64,000 nucleotides of DNA from JAJUFS01 sp036381175 (lineage in GTDB: Bacteria > Pseudomonadota > Gammaproteobacteria > Natronospirales > JAJUFS01). This document shows, one piece after another, positions 49,491-58,394 of the stretch. The translations under genes and the position numbers were made by a program. The number at the start of each line of letters is the position of its first letter. Position 1 is the stretch's first letter. The notes under the pieces are model-generated. The model saw only the letters and a program-made list of their open reading frames with translations. It searched no databases and was not told the origin of the DNA. The stretch is from NCBI GenBank assembly GCA_036381175.1, contig DASVDI010000034.1, positions 42,714 through 106,713 of the forward strand. Direction: 5' to 3'.

Positions 49491-52400
49491 ATGCTCATTC
49501 TTCGCGGCAGCCGCGCCCTTTCCGACTTCCGCATCGACAAGCTCCTCGAACGCGCCCGCGAGTCGGTTCCCGGTCTCGCCGGCATCGAAACCCGCTTCAT
49601 TCATCTTGCCGACACCGATGGCGAACTTCCCGCCACACAACGTGACGTGCTGGAAAAGCTTCTTACCTACGGTGAGACGGGTCCGAACGCTGGCGAGCCA
49701 TCCGGCGTATTCCTGCTGGTTGTGCCGCGCTTCGGCACGATCTCGCCGTGGTCGTCGAAGGCGACGGACATCGCGAGAATCTGCGGGCTCGATCAATTGC
49801 TGCGCGTGGAGCGGGGCATCGGCTATTGGTTTCGGTTTGGGTTCGATGGCGCGAGCGAAGCCGACATCGCGAAGATCATTCCGTTCATCCACGATCGCAT
49901 GACGGAAACCGTTGTCGATTCCTTCGACGCGGCAGCGCCCTTGTTCCGCCACGAAAAACCGCGACCGCTTTCCACTGTCGACATTCTTTCCGGCGGTCGT
50001 GATGCGCTCGTGAAAGCGAACGTCGAACTCGGTCTTGCATTGTCCGACGACGAGATCGATTACCTGGTCGAGAATTTCATCAAGCTTGATCGCAATCCGA
50101 CCGACGTCGAACTGATGATGTTCGCGCAGGCGAATTCCGAGCATTGCCGGCACAAGATTTTCAAGGGCGACTGGATCATTGATGGCGAGGCGCAGGACCG
50201 TTCGCTGTTCGCGATGATCCAGGCAACGTACGCCGCGAATTCCGACGGCGTATTGTCCGCGTACAAGGACAATTCATCGGTCATTGAAGGCTCGCATGCC
50301 GAACGTTTTTTTCCGGATCCGGATGACAAGGAATACGGCTACACGGAAGAAGACATCCACATTCTCATGAAAGTGGAAACGCACAATCACCCGACGGCCA
50401 TCTCGCCGAACCCGGGTGCTGCCACGGGTTCCGGTGGCGAGATTCGCGACGAAGGCGCGACAGGCCGCGGCGCGAAACCGAAAGCAGGCCTTGCAGGATT
50501 TTCCGTTTCCAATCTGAAAATTCCAGGTTTTGAACAACCCTGGGAAGAAGACAACGGCAAGCCGGATCGTATCGTCTCCGCGCTCGACATCATGCTCGAA
50601 GGCCCGATCGGTGCGGCTGCATTCAACAACGAATTCGGCCGGCCGAACATTTTCGGTTATTTCAGAAGCTACGAACAAAAAGATCCGGACGGCGAAATTC
50701 GCGGCTATCACAAGCCGATCATGATTGCGGGCGGTGTTGGCAACATCCGCGCGCAGCATGTTGAAAAAAATGCCGTGAAACCCGGCGCGAAAGTCATCGT
50801 GCTCGGCGGTCCCGCGATGCTGATCGGTCTCGGTGGCGGTGCGGCCTCGTCAATGGCCTCAGGGCAGTCCGCGGAAGATCTCGATTTTGCGTCCGTGCAG
50901 CGTGGCAATCCGGAAATCGAGCGGCGTGCGCAGGAAGTCATCGATCGCTGCTGGCAGCTCGGCGAGCGCAATCCGATTCAATCGATTCACGATGTCGGTG
51001 CGGGTGGTCTTTCGAACGCGATTCCGGAAATTCTTTCCGATGCCGGTCGTGGCGGCGTGATTGATCTTCGCGAAATTCCGAACGATGAACCCGGCATGAC
51101 GCCGATGGAAATCTGGAGCAACGAAGCGCAGGAACGTTATGTGCTTGTCGTGGATCCCGATGACTTGCCGCGTTTCGAAGCCATCTGCGCGCGCGAGCGC
51201 GCACCGTTTGCGGTCGTCGGCGAGGCGACCGAGCAGCAGCAATTGCGCGTCGAAGATCCGGTGTTCCGAAACTACGCCGTCGACATGCCGATGCAGGTAT
51301 TGCTTGGCAAGCCGCCGAAGATGTTGCGCGATGTGAAACGCGTGAAGAAGGAAGGCCGCACGCTTGCCACGAAAAACATCGACGCGCAGGACGCGGCGAT
51401 GCGCTTGCTGAAACTGCCAACGATCGCGGACAAGGGATTTCTCATCAGCATTGGCGATCGCTCCGTCGGTGGCATGATCACGCGTGATCAATATGTTGGC
51501 CCGTGGCAGGTGCCGGTGAGCGACGTTGCCGTCACGGCGGCGGGTTACACGACGTACACGGGCGAGGCGATGTCCATGGGCGAACGCACACCGGTCGCGG
51601 TGCTGAATGCGCCGGCATCCGGAAGGCTGGCTGTCGCCGAAGCCGTGACGAACATTCTTGCCGCGGACATCGATGACATCCGGAAGATTCGTCTTTCCGC
51701 CAATTGGATGGCGGCCGCGGGACATGACGGCGAAGACGCAAACCTGTTCGATACCGTGAAGGCTGTCGGCGAAGAACTCTGCACCGCGCTCGGCATCACC
51801 ATTCCCGTCGGCAAGGATTCGCTGTCGATGAAAACGGCGTGGGAAGAGGGCGGTGAGAAGAAAGCGGTTGTCGCACCGCTGTCGCTGATCGTCTCATCCT
51901 TCGCGCCTGTTCACGATGTACGCAACACGCTCACGCCGGAATTGGTGAATGACGCGGACACGCGATTGATGCTGATCGATCTCGGCCGCGGCCAGGATCG
52001 TCTTGGCGGATCGTGTCTCGCGCAGGTCTTCAAGGAAACCGGCGATGTCACGCCGGATCTTGATTCGCCGGAGCTGCTGAAGGATTTCTTCAAGGGGATC
52101 ACCCGGCTCAAGCGCGACGGAAAAATACTCGCGTACCACGATCGTTCCGACGGCGGCGCATTCGTCACGCTGGCGGAAATGGCATTCGCGGGGAATGTCG
52201 GCGTGAATGTGAAATTGCCAGGCGAGGGCGTTGCCGCTCTCTATAGTGAAGAGCTCGGTGCAGTCATCCAGGTGAAAGCGGGCGACGTGAAAACCGTGCG
52301 CGAGGTGTTCGATGATCTCGGTATCGCGCATTGCGTGCACGACATTGGAAAAATCACCAAAGAAAAAGCACTGGATGTCCGCGCGGGGGATGCGCGCGTG

Positions 52401-53363
52401 CACGGCGCACTGGCAGAATTCCGCGCGGCATGGTCGGAAACGAGTTACCGCATGCAGGCGCTGCGCGATAACCCGGCTGTCGCGAAAGAGGAATACGACA
52501 CCAAGCTGGATGAAAACAATCCAGGCCTGAACGCAAAGCTCGCGTTCGATCCTGCCGATGATCTCGGTGCACCAGCGATCTCAACGACGCGTCCGAAAGT
52601 CGCGATCCTGCGCGAGCAGGGCGTGAACAGCCAGGTGGAAATGGCGGCGGCGTTCAAGCGCGCCGGATTCGCGTCATACGATGTGCATATGACGGATATT
52701 TTCGAAGGCCGTGTGAAGCTCTCCGATTTCCAGGGCGTGGTTGTTTGTGGCGGCTTTTCGTACGGCGATGTGCTTGGCGCTGGCGAGGGTTGGGCGAAAT
52801 CGATCCTGTTCAACGAAAAGGCGCGCGATGCGTTCCAGCAATATTTCCAGCGTTCCGATTCGTTCACGCTCGGCATCTGCAACGGCTGCCAGATGCTCTC
52901 ATCGATGCAGGAACTCATTCCGGGTGCGGAAAACTGGCCGAAATTCCTGCGCAACCGCTCCGAGCAATTCGAAGGGCGCACGGGACTCGTCGAGATCATC
53001 AAATCACCATCGCTGTTCTTCACGGGCATGGAAGGCTCGGTGATGCCGATCGCGATCGCGCACGGTGAAGGGCGCGCGTCGTTCGCGCAGCCGTCGGACA
53101 AGGACGCGCTGGTGAAATCCGGACGTGTCGCGATGCGTTACGTTGATAATTATCATCGTCCCGCCGAAACCTATCCTGCGAATCCCGGCGGTTCGCCGGA
53201 CGGCATCACCGGTCTCACTACCTTGGATGGTCGCGTGACGATCACGATGCCGCACCCCGAGCGCGTGTTCCGTTCCGTGCTGATGTCGTGGCACGACAAA
53301 CGCTGGGGCGAAGATAGCCCGTGGATGAGAATGTTCTACAACGCCCGCAAATCTATTGGTTAA
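49491..53363 (+). CDS. purL: Phosphoribosylformylglycinamidine synthase
   Basis: 1290 residues from the ATG at 49491, the long single-chain PurL of gammaproteobacteria. An N-terminal PurS-like domain comes first, then two AIRS-type domains with HNHPTAISPNPGAATGSGGE and HDVGAGGLSNAIPE, and a C-terminal glutaminase (CGGFSYGDVLGAG, nucleophile in LGICNGCQM, MPHPERVFR). It makes FGAM from FGAR in purine synthesis. A candidate -10 TAAAAT lies at 49450-49455. It ends only 14 bp before hutU on the same strand. Confidence 0.98.
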   Translation: MLILRGSRALSDFRIDKLLERARESVPGLAGIETRFIHLADTDGELPATQRDVLEKLLTYGETGPNAGEPSGVFLLVVPRFGTISPWSSKATDIARICGLDQLLRVERGIGYWFRFGFDGASEADIAKIIPFIHDRMTETVVDSFDAAAPLFRHEKPRPLSTVDILSGGRDALVKANVELGLALSDDEIDYLVENFIKLDRNPTDVELMMFAQANSEHCRHKIFKGDWIIDGEAQDRSLFAMIQATYAANSDGVLSAYKDNSSVIEGSHAERFFPDPDDKEYGYTEEDIHILMKVETHNHPTAISPNPGAATGSGGEIRDEGATGRGAKPKAGLAGFSVSNLKIPGFEQPWEEDNGKPDRIVSALDIMLEGPIGAAAFNNEFGRPNIFGYFRSYEQKDPDGEIRGYHKPIMIAGGVGNIRAQHVEKNAVKPGAKVIVLGGPAMLIGLGGGAASSMASGQSAEDLDFASVQRGNPEIERRAQEVIDRCWQLGERNPIQSIHDVGAGGLSNAIPEILSDAGRGGVIDLREIPNDEPGMTPMEIWSNEAQERYVLVVDPDDLPRFEAICARERAPFAVVGEATEQQQLRVEDPVFRNYAVDMPMQVLLGKPPKMLRDVKRVKKEGRTLATKNIDAQDAAMRLLKLPTIADKGFLISIGDRSVGGMITRDQYVGPWQVPVSDVAVTAAGYTTYTGEAMSMGERTPVAVLNAPASGRLAVAEAVTNILAADIDDIRKIRLSANWMAAAGHDGEDANLFDTVKAVGEELCTALGITIPVGKDSLSMKTAWEEGGEKKAVVAPLSLIVSSFAPVHDVRNTLTPELVNDADTRLMLIDLGRGQDRLGGSCLAQVFKETGDVTPDLDSPELLKDFFKGITRLKRDGKILAYHDRSDGGAFVTLAEMAFAGNVGVNVKLPGEGVAALYSEELGAVIQVKAGDVKTVREVFDDLGIAHCVHDIGKITKEKALDVRAGDARVHGALAEFRAAWSETSYRMQALRDNPAVAKEEYDTKLDENNPGLNAKLAFDPADDLGAPAISTTRPKVAILREQGVNSQVEMAAAFKRAGFASYDVHMTDIFEGRVKLSDFQGVVVCGGFSYGDVLGAGEGWAKSILFNEKARDAFQQYFQRSDSFTLGICNGCQMLSSMQELIPGAENWPKFLRNRSEQFEGRTGLVEIIKSPSLFFTGMEGSVMPIAIAHGEGRASFAQPSDKDALVKSGRVAMRYVDNYHRPAETYPANPGGSPDGITGLTTLDGRVTITMPHPERVFRSVLMSWHDKRWGEDSPWMRMFYNARKSIG

Positions 53364-53377
53364 CGACAGGAACAAGC

Positions 53378-55039
53378 ATGTCACGTTTTCGCGATATCGA
53401 ACTGCACGCGCCAACGGGCGAGAAACTCACGTGCAAAGGCTGGGTGCAGGAAGCCGCATTGCGCATGCTGCACAATAATCTTGATCCCGCGGTTGCCGAA
53501 AATCCGAAGGAACTCGTTGTCTACGGTGGCATTGGCCGCGCCGCACGTGACTGGGAAAGTTTCGATGCGATTGTCGAAACGCTGCAGCGGCTTGAAAACG
53601 ACGAAACGCTGCTGGTGCAGTCTGGCAAGCCCGTCGGCGTTTTCAGGACGCATGAGATGGCGCCGCGCGTGCTGATCGCGAATTCCAATCTTGTCGGTGA
53701 ATGGGCGAACTGGGATCACTTCTTCGAACTCGATAAAAAGGGTTTGATGATGTACGGCCAGATGACGGCGGGTTCATGGATCTACATCGGCTCGCAAGGC
53801 ATCGTGCAGGGAACGTATGAAACCTTCGCCGAAGCCGTGCGCCAGCATTATGACGGCGATGCGAAAGGAAAATGGCTGCTGACCGGTGGGCTTGGCGGCA
53901 TGGGCGGCGCGCAACCGCTCGCGGCCGTGTTCGCGGGAATGTCCTGTCTCGCGGTTGAAGTGGATGAATCGCGCATCGACAAGCGCCTCGAAACGAAATA
54001 CCTGGACAAGAAAGCGAAAACGCTCGCCGAAGCGATGCACATGCTCGAAGATGCTGCGGCGAAAGGCGAGGCGATTTCCGTCGGGCTGCTGGGCAACGCA
54101 GCCGTTGTGTTCGACGAGATTCTGCAGAGTACGAATCATCCGCACATGGTCACCGACCAGACTTCCGCTCACGATCCGCTGAATGGTTACATTCCCGTCG
54201 GATATTCGCTCGAAGAAGCCGCGAAGCTTCGCGAAAGCGATCCGGAAAAATACGTCGAACTTTCCAAGCAGTCGATGGCGCGACAGGTGCGCGCGATGCT
54301 CGGCTTTCACGCCAAGGGCATTCCGACCTTCGATTACGGCAACAACATTCGTGCAATGGCACGCGATGCAGGCGTTCGGAACGCGTTCGACTTCAAGGGC
54401 TTCGTGCCGCTCTACATTCGCCCGCTGTTCTGCGAAGGCGTCGGTCCGTTTCGTTGGGCAGCATTGTCCGGTGATCCGGATGACATCGCGAAGACGGATG
54501 CGAAAGCGCGCGAGTTGTTTCCGGACAACAGGAAACTGCACACCTGGCTCGACAAGGCGCAGGAACGCATTGCCTTCCAGGGTTTGCCGGCGCGCATCTG
54601 CTGGCTCGGTTACAAGGAACGCCATTTGCTCGGTCTTGCGTTCAACGAGATGGTGAAAAACGGCGAACTGAAAGCGCCGATCGTCATCGGCCGTGATCAC
54701 CTCGATTCCGGTTCCGTCGCGTCACCGAATCGTGAAACCGAAGCGATGAAGGATGGTTCCGATGCCGTTGCCGACTGGCCGATCCTGAACGCGCTGCTGA
54801 ACACCGCGTCCGGTGCATCGTGGGTGAGCTTTCATCACGGTGGCGGCGTCGGCATGGGTTATTCATTGCATTCGGGCGTCGTGATTGTTGCCGACGGAAC
54901 CGGGCGCGCGCAGAAGCAACTGGAAACTGTGCTCATCAATGACCCCGGTACCGGCGTGATGCGTCACGTAGATGCCGGTTATGAACACGCCATCGAGATC
55001 GCGAAGAGACGCGGCCTCGATGTTCCCATGCTCAAATAG
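53378..55039 (+). CDS. hutU: Urocanate hydratase
   Basis: 553 residues from the ATG at 53378 with ACAGGAAC upstream. NAD-dependent urocanase, the second step of histidine breakdown. Landmarks: NNLDPAVAENPKELVVYGG, QMTAGSWIYIGSQGIVQGTYE, TGGLGGMGGAQPLA (NAD loop), DQTSAHDPLNGYIPVG, and GVGMGYSLHSGVVIVADG. It follows purL by 14 bp while the other hut genes lie 3 kb away on both strands. The stop codon falls inside the left arm of a repeat. Confidence 0.97.
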   Translation: MSRFRDIELHAPTGEKLTCKGWVQEAALRMLHNNLDPAVAENPKELVVYGGIGRAARDWESFDAIVETLQRLENDETLLVQSGKPVGVFRTHEMAPRVLIANSNLVGEWANWDHFFELDKKGLMMYGQMTAGSWIYIGSQGIVQGTYETFAEAVRQHYDGDAKGKWLLTGGLGGMGGAQPLAAVFAGMSCLAVEVDESRIDKRLETKYLDKKAKTLAEAMHMLEDAAAKGEAISVGLLGNAAVVFDEILQSTNHPHMVTDQTSAHDPLNGYIPVGYSLEEAAKLRESDPEKYVELSKQSMARQVRAMLGFHAKGIPTFDYGNNIRAMARDAGVRNAFDFKGFVPLYIRPLFCEGVGPFRWAALSGDPDDIAKTDAKARELFPDNRKLHTWLDKAQERIAFQGLPARICWLGYKERHLLGLAFNEMVKNGELKAPIVIGRDHLDSGSVASPNRETEAMKDGSDAVADWPILNALLNTASGASWVSFHHGGGVGMGYSLHSGVVIVADGTGRAQKQLETVLINDPGTGVMRHVDAGYEHAIEIAKRRGLDVPMLK

Positions 55040-55176
55040 ACGCGCCAGAACTGCTGCGCTCGGCAATACTGCGTTGAAAATCGGCTCGGAATACTCATGT
55101 ACTGGCGTGTACATTCCGCTTCCTCACCGATTTCCGCCTTGTCTTGCCGTCGCTCGCGACGTTCTGGCACGCCTAT
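55036..55176. repeat. 141-bp inverted-repeat element at the end of hutU
   Basis: ATAGACGCGCCAGAAC (55036-55051) faces GTTCTGGCACGCCTAT (55161-55176), with two differences. Nested pairs are AAATCGG (55078-55084) / CCGATTT (55127-55133), and an inner palindrome around CATGTACTGGCGTGTACAT (55096-55114). It shares core strings with the element at 39262-39425 and also starts at a stop codon. Confidence 0.78.
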
Positions 55177-55213
55177 TTGGATACCTTGCACTCCGTTGAT
55201 CGGGAGAAAAAGT

Positions 55214-55480
55214 ATGGCAGGTGGCTGGGCAAAAGACGATGCGGTAAGCGAGCAGATCGACGCCACGGTCAACGATGCTGTCGATCGCGTGCGCCGCAAC
55301 TTGCCGCAAGGCGAAAGCCTGGAGCACTGCGAGGAATGCGGGGCTGCGATTCCTGCCGCGCGCCGCAAGGCGATTCCGGGTGTGCGTCTTTGCATTGAAT
55401 GCCAGGCAGCACGGGATGAAGAGCAGAAAGCTTCCGGTCTTTATAACCGGCGCGGCAGCAAGGACAGCCAGCTGCGCTGA
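55214..55480 (+). CDS. DksA/TraR-type C4 zinc-finger protein
   Basis: 88 residues from the ATG at 55214 with GGGAGAAA upstream. A C4 zinc finger (C39, C42, C60, C63; CEECGAAIPAARRKAIPGVRLCIECQ in two halves) follows a short helical N-terminus. It is a short YbiI-like member without the long DksA coiled coil. It may bind RNA polymerase; the role is unknown. It is convergent with the quinoprotein gene, 15 bp apart. Confidence 0.9.
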   Translation: MAGGWAKDDAVSEQIDATVNDAVDRVRRNLPQGESLEHCEECGAAIPAARRKAIPGVRLCIECQAARDEEQKASGLYNRRGSKDSQLR

Positions 55481-55495
55481 TTGCAGCGTTCCCGT

Positions 55496-57415
55496 TCACT
55501 TCTCCTGCAACGCAAACGCGACGACGTAATCACCCCGCGTTGTATCCGCACCGCCGTGACCGCCCGCAGCGATGACAACGTATTGCCGTCCATTCATTCG
55601 ATATGTCATCGGTGTTGCCTGTCCACCCGCAGGCAGGCGGCCTTTCCACAGTTCTTCGCCGGTGTCGATGTCGAACGCGCGCAGGTAATCATCCACCGCC
55701 GCGCCGATGAAGACGAGGCCGGGCGTTACCAATGAACCACCGATGCTCGGCACGCCTTCGATGTCATCGAATGGCCAGGGCGCGATGTCTTCCGTTGTCC
55801 CGAGCGGTACTTGCCATTGGATCTTTCCGGTGTGCAGGTTCATCGCGGTGAGCGTGCCCCACGGCGGTGCGTTGCATGGAATTTCAAGCGGAGACTCCAG
55901 TACCTTGCGGCGCATGCCGTACGGCGTGCGGCTCTGCTCTGCGAATTCGGAATCGGGATAGATATCGGCGTCATAGGTTTCCTGAAGTTCGTCGCGCGCG
56001 ATGAGTTGCACGACGAACGGCAGTTGCAGGGTATTGGCGATCACGAACTGGCGTTTCGGATCGAACGACACGCTGCCCCAGTTCGATCCGCCGGCATAAC
56101 CCGGCCAGATGATGCTGCCGCGCAAGCTCGGCGGTGTGTAGATGCCTTCGGAGCGGTATCGCGTGATCAGTTCGCGGCACACGCCGCGATCCCAGAACGT
56201 GATTCCCCACGCGTCGTCCGGCGTCAATGCGTCGTGCGGGACCAGCGGTGGCAATGTGGAGAACGGTTGCGTCGGTGAGAGTTTTTCGCCGGGCACATCA
56301 CTCGCCGGCACGGGCCGTTCTTCGATGTCGAAAAGCGGCTCGCCGGTTTCGCGATGGAACACGAACAGCATGCCCATCTTCGTCGCCTGCACGACGGCAG
56401 GAATTTTCTTGCCGTCGCGTTCGAGATCGATCAGCACGGGTTGCGAAGCGACGTCGTAATCCCACACATCATGATGCACGAGCTGTTGAGCCCAGATGAC
56501 TTCGCCAGTTGCCGCAACGAGCGCGACCAGCGAATTTGCGTGACGATTATCGCCCGGCCGTTCGCCGCCGTAGAAATCCGGGCTCGCCGAACCCGTCGGC
56601 ACGAACACGATGCCGCGTTCAATATCCACCGACAGCACGGTCCAGGCGTTCGCCGCACCGGTCCATTCCGCTGCCTTCTCGGTCCATTCGTCGTACACGG
56701 GATTCTCCGCGCTGCGCGGGATCGGATCCCAGCTCCAGGCGAGCTCGCCGGTGCGTGCATCGAAGGCGCGCACGATGCCAAGCTCGACATCCACGGCACG
56801 ATTGTCGCCGACGGCGGACCCGGTGATGACGAGATCGCGCCAGGTAACGGGCGGCGAGGTGACAAGATAATCACCGTCATCGCGTGGGCGCGTTCCTTCA
56901 TCGAGATCAACGCTGCCCGCCGTGCCGAAGTCCTCGCAGGGTTTTCCCGTCGCGCCATCGAGCGCGATCAGCCGCGCGTCCAGCGTGCCAATGAAAATTC
57001 TCAATGCGCAGGACGCATTCGGTTTCGCAGTCGGATCGCGCCACGCGGAAACGCCGCGCGAGGTGTTCTCGCTGTAATGCTGTTTTTCAATTTGCGGATC
57101 GAACATCCAGCGTCGCTCGCCGGTGGCGGGATCGATGGCGTGCACTTGTCCATAGGGCGTGCTGAGGTAAAGCGTTCCGTCGACAAGAATGGGCGTGGCT
57201 TCGAACGCCGAATCTTCACGGTCCGGAAACCCTTCACCGTTCGCGCCCGTGCGATACGTCCAGGCGATATCGAGTTGCGCGACATTTTCGGCCGTGATCT
57301 GCGTGAGCGGCGCGTAGCGCGAACCGCCCGGATCGTTGCCGTAGCTTGGCCATTCCGTATTGGGCAACGTCGACGACGCGGGCGTGACGGCGAGCAGCAG
57401 GAGGAGCAGATGCAT
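55496..57415 (-). CDS. Soluble PQQ-dependent dehydrogenase (quinoprotein)
   Basis: 639 residues with an N-terminal signal peptide (MHLLLLLLAVTPASS) and no membrane anchor domain. The eight-bladed quinoprotein propeller is seen in WPSYGNDPGGSRYAPLTQIT, HAIDPATGERRWMFD, FDARTGELAWSWDPI, HHDVWDYDVASQPVL and GLVFIGAAVDDYLRAFDIDTGEELWK. It is closest in plan to membrane glucose dehydrogenases without their N-terminal five helices. It is predicted to be periplasmic; the alcohol or sugar substrate is unknown. It follows the LytTR gene by 124 bp on the same strand. Confidence 0.88.
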   Translation of the reverse strand: MHLLLLLLAVTPASSTLPNTEWPSYGNDPGGSRYAPLTQITAENVAQLDIAWTYRTGANGEGFPDREDSAFEATPILVDGTLYLSTPYGQVHAIDPATGERRWMFDPQIEKQHYSENTSRGVSAWRDPTAKPNASCALRIFIGTLDARLIALDGATGKPCEDFGTAGSVDLDEGTRPRDDGDYLVTSPPVTWRDLVITGSAVGDNRAVDVELGIVRAFDARTGELAWSWDPIPRSAENPVYDEWTEKAAEWTGAANAWTVLSVDIERGIVFVPTGSASPDFYGGERPGDNRHANSLVALVAATGEVIWAQQLVHHDVWDYDVASQPVLIDLERDGKKIPAVVQATKMGMLFVFHRETGEPLFDIEERPVPASDVPGEKLSPTQPFSTLPPLVPHDALTPDDAWGITFWDRGVCRELITRYRSEGIYTPPSLRGSIIWPGYAGGSNWGSVSFDPKRQFVIANTLQLPFVVQLIARDELQETYDADIYPDSEFAEQSRTPYGMRRKVLESPLEIPCNAPPWGTLTAMNLHTGKIQWQVPLGTTEDIAPWPFDDIEGVPSIGGSLVTPGLVFIGAAVDDYLRAFDIDTGEELWKGRLPAGGQATPMTYRMNGRQYVVIAAGGHGGADTTRGDYVVAFALQEK

Positions 57416-57539
57416 GGACGGACTCCGCGATGAACGATGTCCAGAAGGTAGTTGAAATTACCGGAGAAAGCCGCGCCGCTGGTCCCGGCGGCGCAAGCGC
57501 GGGACGAACGGCGCGCGGATGTGACGAGCGGCGGAAATC

Positions 57540-58394
57540 TCAGGCTGAAACGCGCTGGCGTACCTGGTCGCGATAGCGGCGCGACAAATTCAACACGGTG
57601 CCATCGTGCAGCAGCAGGCGCTGGTCGCCATGAAACCACGGCTGGATTTCCTTCACCGCATCCAGATTCACGATGTGCGAGCGGTGCGTGCGCGCGAACC
57701 GGGCGGGATCAAGCTGGCGTTCCATGTTGTCCATGGTTTCGCGCAATTTCATCTCACCAAGGCGGGTGTGCAGGATCACGTAATTGCCGGCGGCCTCGGC
57801 GTAGTCGATATCCGCGGCGTTGACGACGACTTCACGGTGATTGCGGCGCGCGAGAAAGCGTTGCGCAGGTGCCGGGTGTGTCGCGGTGCTTTGGGCTGTT
57901 TCCGCTTCGGGCATGTCCAGCAGGCGGCGCAACAGCACGTAATGCCGGAAGGCGTACAACGACAGCACGACGAGAATGTAGCCGCGCAGGATTTTCCGGT
58001 ATTCGTACAGCAGCTCGAAACCGATGTCGCCGAATTCGTAATTCCCACCGAACAGCGGATACAAAAGTTCGCGCATCAGCACGAAACCCGCGGTGTGCGC
58101 GAGCGCGAACGGAATCGAGAACGCAAGGTGCGCGGGCAGCGCGTATTGCCAGGTGTCACGACGGAATCTGTAACGCGCATCGAACCAGGCAATCAACGGA
58201 ATCAGCAGCCATAGCATGGCAACGCCGGAGAACTCGTTGATGATCGGCCGCCACAGCGGAATATCGATGCTGTCGCGGACGTTCTCCATGATCTCGCTGG
58301 TCGCGCTGATAAGGCCGATCACGAACAGGAAAATCGCCCAGCCGGCGTAGAAACGCCGCCACCAGTAACGCTCGATGCGCAACTGATCGAGCAT
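57540..58394 (-). CDS. Membrane-anchored LytTR-domain transcriptional regulator
   Basis: 284 residues. Four membrane segments lie in the N-terminal half (AGWAIFLFVIGLISATSEI, SGVAMLWLLIPLIAWFD, LPAHLAFSIPFALAHTAGFVL, GYILVVLSLYAFRHYVLL). A LytTR DNA-binding domain makes up the C-terminus (VNAADIDYAEAAGNYVILHT, FARTHRSHIVNLDAVKEIQPWFHGD, VLNLSRRYRDQVRQRV). There is no receiver domain. The start overlaps the hutH stop, so it is made together with the histidine enzymes; it may regulate hut genes or the quinoprotein after it (inference). Confidence 0.9.
   Translation of the reverse strand: MLDQLRIERYWWRRFYAGWAIFLFVIGLISATSEIMENVRDSIDIPLWRPIINEFSGVAMLWLLIPLIAWFDARYRFRRDTWQYALPAHLAFSIPFALAHTAGFVLMRELLYPLFGGNYEFGDIGFELLYEYRKILRGYILVVLSLYAFRHYVLLRRLLDMPEAETAQSTATHPAPAQRFLARRNHREVVVNAADIDYAEAAGNYVILHTRLGEMKLRETMDNMERQLDPARFARTHRSHIVNLDAVKEIQPWFHGDQRLLLHDGTVLNLSRRYRDQVRQRVSA

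Noticed and set aside
57473..57494. GCGCCGC/GCGGCGC stem between the LytTR gene and the quinoprotein gene as a terminator
   Set aside because: The minus-strand tail has only three T residues and the stem is within generally GC-rich sequence; too weak to call.
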